Below, piece by piece: positions 33,395 to 40,669 of a stretch of DNA of 64,000 bases (the first letter of the stretch is position 1; each line of letters starts with the position of its first letter). The translations under genes and the position numbers were made by a program. The DNA comes from Christensenella sp. UBA1685 (GTDB lineage: Bacteria > Bacillota > Clostridia > Christensenellales > CAG-138), in NCBI GenBank assembly GCA_002320595.1, contig DCKB01000031.1, forward strand, positions 1-64,000. Reading direction: 5' to 3'. Under the pieces are notes generated by a model. The model made no database searches, was not told the DNA's origin, and was given only the letters and a program-made list of their open reading frames with translations.

Positions 33395-34123
33395 TTACCG
33401 TCCCGCCGCCTGCAGCGCGAGGTTCGGATAATTCGTGATGACCGCATTCACGCCCGCTTCAATCAGCTCGCGCATTACCTGCGGGTCGTTCGCTGTCCAT
33501 GGGTTCACATCCACGCCCGCCTTACGGCAGCCTTCCAGTATGCCGGGGCAGTTGAGCGCGGCAAGGTAATGCGGATGCAGCGCGTTTGCGCCCACATACT
33601 TCGCATAAACCCATGGGTCCACCATTGCATCGGAATAAAGAAGGCCGATCTTTGCTTCCGGATCAAGCTCGCGGATTTTCAAAAGGACATAATGATTGAA
33701 CGAGGAATACAGAATGCGCCCCTGCATGCCCATCTCGCGTTCAAGCGCAATCAGATGGTCCCATATGCCGTAATAGATTACAACGTCGCACTTGACCTCC
33801 ACATTGATGGTAAGGTTTGTGTTTCTGAGCAGGCCGTACACTTCGCGCAGCGTTGGAATACGGACGTTCTGATAGCCTTCCATGCCGTTTGAAAAATCCA
33901 GGCGTTTGAGCTCCTGGCAGGTCATATCCACCACGCGGCCCGTACCGTTTGAAGTGCGGTCCACCGTTTCGTCGTGAATGACCATGAGCTTCCCGTCCGA
34001 GCTCATGTGCACATCAAGTTCCACGCCGTCTGCGCCCTGCTCCACCGCCAGCTTGAACGCCGGGATGGTGTTTTCCGGCGCATACCCGCTCGCCCCTCTA
34101 TGTGCCCAAATCTTTGTTGCCAT
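33395..34123 (-). CDS. ugpQ: Glycerophosphodiester phosphodiesterase
   Basis: Cytoplasmic 242-aa enzyme that splits glycerophosphodiesters from phospholipid turnover to glycerol-3-phosphate and an alcohol. It begins MATKIWAHRGASGYAPENTI with the catalytic HRG; GADGVELDVHMSSDGKLMVI supplies the metal ligands Glu and Asp, and HDETVDRTSNGTG the second His. The C-terminal VNPWTANDPQVMRELIEAGV is typical. No signal peptide. AGGGGG precedes the ATG at 34123. Monocistronic, with its own terminator. Confidence 0.94.
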   Translation of the reverse strand: MATKIWAHRGASGYAPENTIPAFKLAVEQGADGVELDVHMSSDGKLMVIHDETVDRTSNGTGRVVDMTCQELKRLDFSNGMEGYQNVRIPTLREVYGLLRNTNLTINVEVKCDVVIYYGIWDHLIALEREMGMQGRILYSSFNHYVLLKIRELDPEAKIGLLYSDAMVDPWVYAKYVGANALHPHYLAALNCPGILEGCRKAGVDVNPWTANDPQVMRELIEAGVNAVITNYPNLALQAAGR

Positions 34124-34214
34124 ATCGCCGTTCCCCCTGTTTACGTTTCGCATTTTCTAAATTATACCATCTTTCTTACGAGAAAAAAACCGGCTAACTG
34201 TAAACAATATTGGC

Positions 34215-34586
34215 ATGAAATTAAGTATTTTCCTTCTTGCATTCTTTCTCGGCGGCACGCTCTATGTTCTGCTGGAGCTCCTTTGGCGCGGCCGCAGCCA
34301 CGTTTCGATGTTCTGCGCCGGCGGGCTGGCCCTTCTGCTGCTGCACGGGCTGTTTCTCCGCTTCGCGCTTCCGCTCTTCGCGCAGTGCCTTGTCGGCGGG
34401 CTTGTGATCACAGCGATCGAATTTGTCGCGGGCGCGATTGTGAATGTGCGTCTGAAGCTCAACGTGTGGGATTATTCCAAAATGCCCCTCAACCTGTATG
34501 GGCAGGTCTGCTTGCCGTTCTCGCTGCTCTGGTGCCTGCTTACGCTCCCCATCTCTTTCTTAAGCGGCTATCTTGCAACGCTCTGA
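34215..34586 (+). CDS. Small membrane protein, CmpB-like putative ABC permease family
   Basis: A 123-aa protein with four hydrophobic segments. The central GGLVITAIEFVAGAIVNVRL followed by WDYSKMPLNLYGQVCLPFSL is typical of the family labelled putative ABC-transporter type IV permease (CmpB-like). The function is not established. The ATG at 34215 has no clear ribosome site, so a leaderless or weakly translated message is possible. It lies alone between divergent ugpQ and the DUF4438 gene. Confidence 0.75.
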   Translation: MKLSIFLLAFFLGGTLYVLLELLWRGRSHVSMFCAGGLALLLLHGLFLRFALPLFAQCLVGGLVITAIEFVAGAIVNVRLKLNVWDYSKMPLNLYGQVCLPFSLLWCLLTLPISFLSGYLATL

Positions 34587-34590
34587 CAGC

Positions 34591-34619
34591 TTGAAGCTTT
34601 CCTCTGTTTGCGGTATCAT
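34591..34619 (+). promoter_or_regulatory. Promoter of the DUF4438 gene
   Basis: TTGAAG (34591-34596), a 17-bp spacer, TATCAT (34614-34619). It overlaps nothing and lies just after the stop of the small membrane protein gene. Confidence 0.6.
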
Positions 34620-34672
34620 AAGGAAAAGATTTCATTTCCGCATGATCCCGCACAAACTGAAAGGAGAGCCCT

Positions 34673-35539
34673 ATGCAAAAAGCAAAGATCAATTCTGCCC
34701 GCCTTGTGATGCAGAGTGTCGCAGGCATGGTACGCCATCCCTATATGGGCGGCCCATACCGCATCTCCCATGATGGCATTGCCCATGTGCTGCCCGCCAC
34801 AGGCGCAATCACTTACAATGTGAAGATTGGCGATTCCGTTTATGCCATGGAATGTGACCATGTGGAGCCGGGCGTTACGGTGCTCAACCCGGACAAAGCC
34901 GAAAACGCTGCTTTCAACACGCTTTCCTGCGTCGGCAACACGGCGGTTGTCATCTCTGGCGACGCAAAGGGTGCGCGCGGCTTTGTGACCGGCACCCATG
35001 GCGGTGTGGAGCATGTGATCTGCTATTTTCCGGCGGATGCGCTCGAGCGTATGGCCATCGGCGACCGCATTCAGGTGCGCGCCCAGGGGCAGGGCATGCA
35101 GATCGAAGGCTTTGAACGCACCGTTGCCTGCATGAACCTTGACCCAAACCTGTTTGAGAAAATGAACATCTCCGTGGAAGATGGAAAGCTGATTGTGCCC
35201 GTTGCCGCACGCGTGCCTGCCTATCTCATGGGCAGCGGCGTCGGTTCCGCAAGTTCCACAAGCGGAGATTATGACATCATGACCGCGGATCACGACGAAA
35301 TCGTCCGCCTTGGGCTTCACAAGCTCCGCTATGGTGATTTTGTGCTGCTGGAGGATTGCGATACCTCCTTCGGCCGGGGCTATCTCGGCGGCGCGCGCAC
35401 CATCGGGATCGTCATCCACAGCGATTGTATCAAGATGGGCCACGGCCCGGGCGTAACAACGCTCCTTACGAGCAAAACTCCCGTCATCGAAGGCAGGCTC
35501 GATGCGGGTGCGAACCTCGCGGATTATATGGGGGTGTAA
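34673..35539 (+). CDS. DUF4438-family protein
   Basis: A 288-aa protein of the DUF4438 family, known structurally from Thermotoga but without an established activity. Visible blocks are HPYMGGPYRISHDGIAHVLP, AMECDHVEPGVTVLNPD, GTHGGVEHVICYF, GSGVGSASSTSGDYDIMTAD and the C-terminal VIHSDCIKMGHGPGVTTLL. It has no signal peptide or membrane segment. The many conserved His, Asp and Glu residues could bind metal, which is a guess. AAGGAGAG precedes the ATG. A 3' fragment of a related gene occurs at 36597-36682. Confidence 0.8.
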   Translation: MQKAKINSARLVMQSVAGMVRHPYMGGPYRISHDGIAHVLPATGAITYNVKIGDSVYAMECDHVEPGVTVLNPDKAENAAFNTLSCVGNTAVVISGDAKGARGFVTGTHGGVEHVICYFPADALERMAIGDRIQVRAQGQGMQIEGFERTVACMNLDPNLFEKMNISVEDGKLIVPVAARVPAYLMGSGVGSASSTSGDYDIMTADHDEIVRLGLHKLRYGDFVLLEDCDTSFGRGYLGGARTIGIVIHSDCIKMGHGPGVTTLLTSKTPVIEGRLDAGANLADYMGV

Positions 35540-35772
35540 CGCTTCAGGCTCTGCCGGGTTTACGGAAGGACGAAAGCCGCCGGGGGGAATCTGCCGGTGT
35601 CCATAAGACAACGAGCCCGACCTGTGACTGCGATCATAGGCCGGGTTTCCATTTTTATGTATTGGCGCTTACGGCATCCAAGGCTCCCTTATGTAAAGGG
35701 AGCTGTCAGCGAAGCTGCCTGAGGGATTGTCTTGCCGCAGCATCAATATACTCACATGCGGCCTGAAAGCTC
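35540..35772. other. Intergenic region, no gene
   Basis: Between the converging DUF4438 and acetyltransferase genes. It holds an imperfect terminator (AGCCCGACCT with AGGCCGGGTT, 35614-35647, then TTTCCATTTTTAT), and a copy of a gut-Firmicute repeat at 35680-35731. The first 70 bases are GC-rich with several short stems; I could not assign them to a known RNA. Confidence 0.6.
35680..35731. repeat. Gut-Firmicute interspersed repeat (partial)
   Basis: AAGGCTCCCTTATGTAAAGG, then GAGCTGTCAGCGAAGCTGCC and TGAGGGATTGT. I know this sequence type as an abundant short repeat in genomes of gut Clostridia; the CTCCCTT...AAGGGAG and GCAGCTTCGCTGACAGC parts form stems. Only one arm seems present here. 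Confidence 0.65.
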
Positions 35773-36279
35773 CTACTCATAAAGGTTCTTTTCGTAACAA
35801 ACCTCTATCGCTTCAAGGCTTCGCTTTGCTTTTCCGTTGGCTGCAAATCCATGTACCTCGTAGAAGCGTCTTGCTCTTGTGTTTGCTTCAAAAACCCAAA
35901 GCATAATCTTCGAATAGCCTGCCGCTGCAACATCATGTAGCACGGCATCCATCATCTTACTGCCATACCCTTTTCGCCATTGATTCTGTAAACTATGAAT
36001 ACAAATGAGTTCGGCATAGCCAGGCATATCCTTCTCGCGGGTGGCATCCCACCATGCGATACAATGTGGCTTGCCCTCAACTTTCAACAAATAGCCGTTT
36101 CCGATATTCTGATCCAATATATGGCGATACATTTCGGTTGCTTTATTTACTTGAGTATATCTTTGCAGCACATCGTCACTCAATATATCCTTAAACCCTG
36201 CTTTCCAACTTTCTGTCTGTATATATGCCAATTCTTCTTCGTCACCCAACTTGGCACGTTCAATTGTATATTCCGTCAT
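35773..36279 (-). CDS. GNAT-family N-acetyltransferase
   Basis: A 168-aa acetyltransferase: MTEYTIERAKLGDEEELAYI at the start, the acetyl-CoA loop in SLQNQWRKGYGSKMMDAVLH, and LWVFEANTRARRFYEVHGF near the end. GGAGGAAA precedes the ATG. Base composition is visibly lower in GC than in neighbouring genes and codon use differs, suggesting recent acquisition. It sits between a DUF4438 gene and recombination debris, a locus with signs of rearrangement. Substrate unknown. Confidence 0.88.
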   Translation of the reverse strand: MTEYTIERAKLGDEEELAYIQTESWKAGFKDILSDDVLQRYTQVNKATEMYRHILDQNIGNGYLLKVEGKPHCIAWWDATREKDMPGYAELICIHSLQNQWRKGYGSKMMDAVLHDVAAAGYSKIMLWVFEANTRARRFYEVHGFAANGKAKRSLEAIEVCYEKNLYE

Positions 36280-36454
36280 TTTCCTCCTCCACAAATCCGT
36301 ATTTGCTGCGTTCTTCTTTGAATTAGAATAACAGAAGAGTTTGCAAAAGTCTATTGCCCACAAAAAGAACCTCCCAAACCGTTTTGGTTCAGGAGGCCAT
36401 GTTTGCATTCCTGTTTTACGGCCTCAGCCCAATTCCTATCAGCTCTGTTTTTGC

Positions 36455-36596
36455 TTATTCCGGCATGCCCATCTCCAGCATCACGGGGCAATGATCGCTG
36501 CCCATGACCTCCGGCAGAATGCTGCTTTCTTCAATGCAGCCGCGGATGCGCTCGCTTACAAGAAAATAGTCGATGCGCCACCCCGCGTTATTGGCG
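36455..36596 (-). pseudogene. 3' fragment of exonuclease III gene (duplicate)
   Basis: The minus strand encodes NNAGWRIDYFLVSERIRGCI and the following SDHCPVMLEM, the C-terminal 40 or so residues of the xth gene at 37957-38724. About 125 bp are near-identical to the intact gene, with a few differences. The fragment ends abruptly at a 9-bp microhomology where DUF4438 sequence of the opposite sense begins. It has no start codon or promoter of its own. Confidence 0.85.
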
Positions 36597-36682
36597 CGGG
36601 CGTAACAACGCTTCTTACGAGCAAAACGCCCATCGTCGAGGGCAGGCTCGATGCGGGCGCGAATCTTCAGGTGGGCATTTAA
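36597..36682 (+). pseudogene. 3' fragment of a DUF4438 gene (duplicate)
   Basis: The plus strand encodes GVTTLLTSKTPIVEGRLDAG and ANLQVGI before a stop, matching the C-terminus of the protein at 34673-35539 (one V/I swap and a different last few residues). It directly abuts the reversed xth fragment. It overlaps the 3' end of the hydrolase gene by a few bases. Confidence 0.85.
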
Positions 36683-37647
36683 TTCTTCTGTTCCGCTATT
36701 TTCAAAAACGCAAGTGCAGCCTGCCGCCAAGCCTCGGGCTCTTCCCGCATTGGAGTATGCGCGGAATGCTCGAACCAGACCCATTGCTTTCTTGGAGCCT
36801 GCAATGCATCGAACCATGCTCTTGCAAGCTCGGGCGGCGTGCATTGGTCATGCCGCCCTTCCAATAGGCAGACGGGCATTTCAAGCTTTGCCGCGTCCCT
36901 GATCAGGTTCTGCTCCAACACCGCGTCCCATAGTGCCCGGATGCAGCCGGCATTTCCATCCCACGCGTGATATAGTTCCCCCAGCGTATAGGCTCCTGAG
37001 CGCAGCGCAGGCAGAAGTGCGCTGTTCCACTTTGTACTCTTTCTGAAGGAAACCCCACCGTATTTTTTCACATAACGCCGCTGCACCCACGCACCCTTTG
37101 GCGTGGAATAGCGTCCTTTTTCCGGTGCGCCGATGCGTTGGAGCTCGCGCATCGCCTCCGCATCTCCGCGCCGCGCGGCTTCTTCACAAACGAACTCATA
37201 GGAAAGACGCTCCCCTTCCGCACCGTTAACCATTTGCCCCGAGCCCAAGTATGCGGAAATTCCCTCCGGATACGCGCTGCAAAGCAATGTTCCAAGAAGT
37301 GTGCCCCATGAATGCGCAACAAGAATAAGCGCATCCTGCTTAAATTTTTTCAACAGATATTCCTTTACCTGCCGCACATCCTCCAATACCTGTGGGAGCG
37401 TCATCGGTTCCTTTTCCGCAAGCGTTGGCGCAAAGCTGAGTCCCGCCCCGCGCTGATCCCAGCACACGAGCGTATAATGCTTCGCCAATGCAGATTGGCA
37501 GCCCAATACAAGGTGCCTGTCCGGCGCACCGGGGCCGCCATGCAGAAAAAGCATCAACGGCAGGTTCTCCTCCGCCGCGCGATAGCACAGCGCATGGTTC
37601 CATCCATTGAGCCGAACCGTTTCCCTTTTATCCAACGCATACCGCAT
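36679..37647 (-). CDS. Alpha/beta hydrolase (proline iminopeptidase-like)
   Basis: A 322-aa serine hydrolase. The oxyanion region is LFLHGGPGAPD, as in prolyl iminopeptidases; the nucleophile Ser lies in LVAHSWGTLLG; the acid Asp in LLEGRHDQCTPPE; the His in FEHSAHTP. VCWDQRGAGLS is also typical. No signal peptide. It starts 1 bp after the stop of the MazG-like gene and ends a four-gene operon (nucleoside kinase, xth, MazG-like, hydrolase). Substrate unknown; aminopeptidase or esterase. Confidence 0.87.
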   Translation of the reverse strand: MRYALDKRETVRLNGWNHALCYRAAEENLPLMLFLHGGPGAPDRHLVLGCQSALAKHYTLVCWDQRGAGLSFAPTLAEKEPMTLPQVLEDVRQVKEYLLKKFKQDALILVAHSWGTLLGTLLCSAYPEGISAYLGSGQMVNGAEGERLSYEFVCEEAARRGDAEAMRELQRIGAPEKGRYSTPKGAWVQRRYVKKYGGVSFRKSTKWNSALLPALRSGAYTLGELYHAWDGNAGCIRALWDAVLEQNLIRDAAKLEMPVCLLEGRHDQCTPPELARAWFDALQAPRKQWVWFEHSAHTPMREEPEAWRQAALAFLKIAEQKN

Positions 37648-37648
37648 T

Positions 37649-37954
37649 TTATTCCAACCCTTCCGCGCGCAGCCGCGCAAGGTTCTCCTCAATCTGCGTT
37701 TCCAATTGTTCTTCCACGCCGTAATACAGCGCAAGTTGTGTCAAAGCCACCATTGCCTGACGAATCTCGTTTGCAAGATTCTCCTTTTGCGGTGCGCCGT
37801 GTTTTTCGCGTTTTCGTCCGCTGCCTTCCCAGAGGTTCACCTCTGCGGCAACTTCTCCGCATTTCTCCAAGAGCCGCGTCACAATTTGGAACGGTTCGTT
37901 TCCTCCGGGAAAACGCCGGTTTGCGCCGCGCGCCATCCGATAAAAACGCTCCAT
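37649..37954 (-). CDS. Small MazG-like protein
   Basis: A 101-aa all-alpha protein similar to MazG-type nucleotide pyrophosphohydrolases. EKCGEVAAEVN matches the first metal-binding helix (ExxxE). In the second helix the usual ExxD reads EIRQ within NEIRQAMVALTQLA, so one expected Asp is missing and activity is uncertain. ATG at 37954 follows GGAGGAG and lies 2 bp after the xth stop. The operon setting beside exonuclease III and a nucleoside kinase agrees with nucleotide housekeeping. Confidence 0.7.
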   Translation of the reverse strand: MERFYRMARGANRRFPGGNEPFQIVTRLLEKCGEVAAEVNLWEGSGRKREKHGAPQKENLANEIRQAMVALTQLALYYGVEEQLETQIEENLARLRAEGLE

Positions 37955-37956
37955 GC

Positions 37957-38724
37957 TCAAATCTCCTCCATCTCTAGCATCACGGGGCAATGATCGCTGC
38001 CCATTACCTCCGGCAAAATGCTGCTTTCTTCAATGCAGCCGCGGATGCGCTCGCTTACAAGGAAATAGTCGATGCGCCACCCCGCGTTATTGGCCCGGGC
38101 ATTGTACATGTAGCTCCACCAGGAATAGGCGCCGGTCTTGTCCGGATACAGGTAGCGGAACGTATCCACAAAGCCGCTGGCGAGAAGCTCCGTGAACTTT
38201 GCGCGCTCCTCATCCGTGAAGCCCGCGTTGCCGCGGTTGGATTTTGCATTTTTTAGATCTATCTCCTGATGTGCCACGTTCAGGTCGCCGCAGATGACAA
38301 CGGGCTTCTTTGCGTCGAGCGATTTCAAGTATGCACGGAAAGCGTCCTCCCAGTCCATCCGGTAGGAAAGGCGGGTCAGTTCCCGCTGGGCGTTGGGCGT
38401 ATAGCACGTCACAAAATAGAACTCCTCAAATTCCAGCGTGATCACGCGCCCTTCCGGCGCGAAGCCGAGCTCCGCCTCATCCGGCAGGCCATAGCTGACC
38501 GCAAGCGGCGGGATGCGTGTGAACACCGCCGTGCCGGAATATCCCTTCTTCACGGCGCTGTGCCAATACTGCTCGTAGCCCTCAAACGCAAGCTCGATTT
38601 GGTGCGGTTGAAGCTTTGTCTCCTGCAGGGCGACTATATCCGCATCGATGATGCGGAAAAATTCTTCAAACCCTTTCCCCAGACAGGCACGAAGGCCGTT
38701 TACATTCCATGATACAAAGCGCAT
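37957..38724 (-). CDS. xth: Exodeoxyribonuclease III
   Basis: A 255-aa AP endonuclease/3'-5' exonuclease of base-excision repair. Motifs in order: MRFVSWNVNGLRA, LQETKLQ with the metal-binding Glu, VVICGDLNVAH, the WRIDYFLVS block, and the catalytic GSDHCPVM. Length is normal. GGAGGGGG fixes the ATG at 38724. It is the second gene of a four-gene minus-strand operon after the nucleoside kinase (37-bp gap). A 3' fragment of this gene is duplicated at 36455-36596. Confidence 0.94.
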   Translation of the reverse strand: MRFVSWNVNGLRACLGKGFEEFFRIIDADIVALQETKLQPHQIELAFEGYEQYWHSAVKKGYSGTAVFTRIPPLAVSYGLPDEAELGFAPEGRVITLEFEEFYFVTCYTPNAQRELTRLSYRMDWEDAFRAYLKSLDAKKPVVICGDLNVAHQEIDLKNAKSNRGNAGFTDEERAKFTELLASGFVDTFRYLYPDKTGAYSWWSYMYNARANNAGWRIDYFLVSERIRGCIEESSILPEVMGSDHCPVMLEMEEI

Positions 38725-38761
38725 AGCGTTTCCCCCTCCATTTTTGCCGGCCTTTTTCCCG

Positions 38762-40423
38762 CTAGTCTTCCCGGTAAAAGGTGTTGCCGCCGATGAATTC
38801 CCGAAGGATGCTCGTGGGGGGAATTTCGTCCTCCACATCCGCATCCAAAATATAATTGAGGAATTTTACGATATCGCGCGTCTCGGCGTAATATTTGCTT
38901 GTAGGCGGCACCTCGCGCAGGAGCGGATAAACATACTTTTTCAACACGGCAATTTCATAAACGAGCGTTGTGTTAAACAGTGCGTCGGCATGCTCCTGAT
39001 AGGGGAAAATCCACGTTTCCTCGCCCCGGCGCACCGAAGGCCACATGGAAAGCGTATGCTCCATAGATGCGCCCCGCGTTTCATAATCCCGCACAAGGCG
39101 GCGCAGCAGGCGCACATCCGTGGTGCGGATGCGGTTATGGTCGTCAAGGTTCAGCGTAGTCAGCGCGCTTACATACACGCGGAATACCGCATCATCCGGC
39201 ACTTCCTGCGTCAGCAGCAGCGGATTCAGGCCGTGGATGCCTTCGATGATGAGCGGCTGGTCCGCCTTTACGGAAAGCACACTCCCTTCCGGAGCACGTT
39301 TGCCGGTTTTAAAGTCGAAACGGGGCACCTCAACCTCCTCGCCGCGCAGAAGCGCCGCAAGATCATGGTTGAAGCGCGGAATATCAAGCGTATTGATGTG
39401 TTCAAGATCCATCTCCCCGTGTTCATCGCGCGGGATCACATCGCGGTCCAGATAGTAATTGTCCAACGAAAGCATGATGGGATCCTGCGCAAGCACGCGA
39501 AGCTGCGTTGCGATGCGGTTCGCGCTTGTGGTCTTTCCGGATGAGCTCGGCCCTGCAACCATCACTGCGCGCGCCTTTTTTGCAACGATGGCATCCGCGA
39601 TTGCCGCATAGCTTTTTTCGTGCAGCGCTTCGCTTACGCGCACAATTTCACGGATGCTGCCGTTTTCCACACGCGTATTCAATTCGTTCACGGTATCGCA
39701 ATGCATGAGTTTGCCCCAGGCATCGCTCTGGCGGAATACGGACGCAAGCTTCGTCATGTCCGTGTATTCCGAAGGGACGTCCGGTTCATCCTTGCGGGGC
39801 ATGAGCATGATCACCGCCCCATCCATGAACTTGAGCCGAAACACATCCGCATATTCGGTGCCGGGCGCCATTTCGCCGTAAAAATAATCCTTGTAATCCC
39901 CAAGGCAATATACGTCGAAATAGCTGAACTTGCGCCACTTCAGAAGCCGTGCCTTATCAAGCTGGCCGTCCTTTTCAAAGAATGCGATCGCCTCGTCAAT
40001 GGAAAGACGCCTGCGCTCAAGCGGCAATGCCGCGCGGATAATGAGGCGCATTTCGCTTTCAAGGCGCAGCACATCCTGCTCGGTCAATTCGGGGTCTTTT
40101 TCGATTGTAATGTACAGCCCCGGCCCGAGGGAATAGCGCACCTGCACGCGCGCCGCGGGGAAAAGCCTGCGCACCGCGGCAATCAGGATGAACTGCAGCG
40201 TACGTTCATAAACGCGGCGGCCCGTTTCTTCCCCATAGCGCAAAAGATGCACGTCCACGTCTTTAAACGGCGTATAGCGCAGGCTGAATACCTCGCCGCC
40301 AATCTGTGCCGCGAGCGGGCGTTTGCGCAGTGAAATGCTGTCCAATTCAAGTTTTTTTACCGCATCCAGCAGGCTTTCGCCATGCTTGAGTTCTGCGGCG
40401 ACTCCGTCCACCGTTACCTTCAT
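38762..40423 (-). CDS. Nucleoside kinase with ThrRS-like N-terminal domains
   Basis: A 553-aa protein. Residues 1-65 resemble a TGS domain, residues about 70-230 the ThrRS/AlaRS second additional domain, and residues 280-480 a uridine kinase/phosphoribulokinase-type P-loop domain: MVAGPSSSGKTTSANRIATQ, SLDNYYLDRD, LIIEGIHGLNPLL, RLLRRLVRDYETRGAS. This architecture is known in Clostridia and other bacteria as a nucleoside kinase. The HxxxH metal site of real tRNA-editing domains is not present (the region reads ERTLQFILIAAVRRLF), so the front part is unlikely to edit tRNA. First gene of the operon with xth, the MazG-like gene and the hydrolase. Confidence 0.88.
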   Translation of the reverse strand: MKVTVDGVAAELKHGESLLDAVKKLELDSISLRKRPLAAQIGGEVFSLRYTPFKDVDVHLLRYGEETGRRVYERTLQFILIAAVRRLFPAARVQVRYSLGPGLYITIEKDPELTEQDVLRLESEMRLIIRAALPLERRRLSIDEAIAFFEKDGQLDKARLLKWRKFSYFDVYCLGDYKDYFYGEMAPGTEYADVFRLKFMDGAVIMLMPRKDEPDVPSEYTDMTKLASVFRQSDAWGKLMHCDTVNELNTRVENGSIREIVRVSEALHEKSYAAIADAIVAKKARAVMVAGPSSSGKTTSANRIATQLRVLAQDPIMLSLDNYYLDRDVIPRDEHGEMDLEHINTLDIPRFNHDLAALLRGEEVEVPRFDFKTGKRAPEGSVLSVKADQPLIIEGIHGLNPLLLTQEVPDDAVFRVYVSALTTLNLDDHNRIRTTDVRLLRRLVRDYETRGASMEHTLSMWPSVRRGEETWIFPYQEHADALFNTTLVYEIAVLKKYVYPLLREVPPTSKYYAETRDIVKFLNYILDADVEDEIPPTSILREFIGGNTFYRED

Positions 40424-40473
40424 AATAAACCTCCATCTCTGGAATAGAAACTTCGTGCGCTGTTTAGATTATC

Positions 40474-40479
40474 ATTATA
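40474..40479 (-). promoter_or_regulatory. -10 element for the nucleoside kinase operon
   Basis: Minus strand GCGGTATAATG. A matching -35 is not clear. The 246-bp gap between this operon and the spoVB-like gene holds both divergent promoters. Confidence 0.5.
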
Positions 40480-40558
40480 CCGCAAATCCCCGCTCCATAC
40501 AGCAAACTGTGGCAAAATTTGAAATATTGCCGAATTTTTCAAACTTTAGCCAATATAT

Positions 40559-40568
40559 CTGCTATAAT
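40559..40568 (+). promoter_or_regulatory. Extended -10 promoter of the spoVB-like gene
   Basis: CTGCTATAAT: an extended -10 (TGC before TATAAT) with no strong -35. It gives a leader of about 95 nt, GC-rich with possible stems, before the ATG at 40670. Confidence 0.6.
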
Positions 40569-40669
40569 GGATCGGGGCCGTTTTTGCCGCCGACGCGGTC
40601 ATGCGCCCTTTTGCGCGGCTCCGCCTTCTGTGCGGTCGCACGCGGCATTGTTGTTGAAGCAGGTGTTTT

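Noticed and set aside
35540..35640. Fragments resembling a cobalamin riboswitch (GAGCCCGACCTG, CTGCCGGTG)
   Set aside because: The conserved core boxes and their order are absent, and the next plus-strand gene is only a pseudogene fragment.
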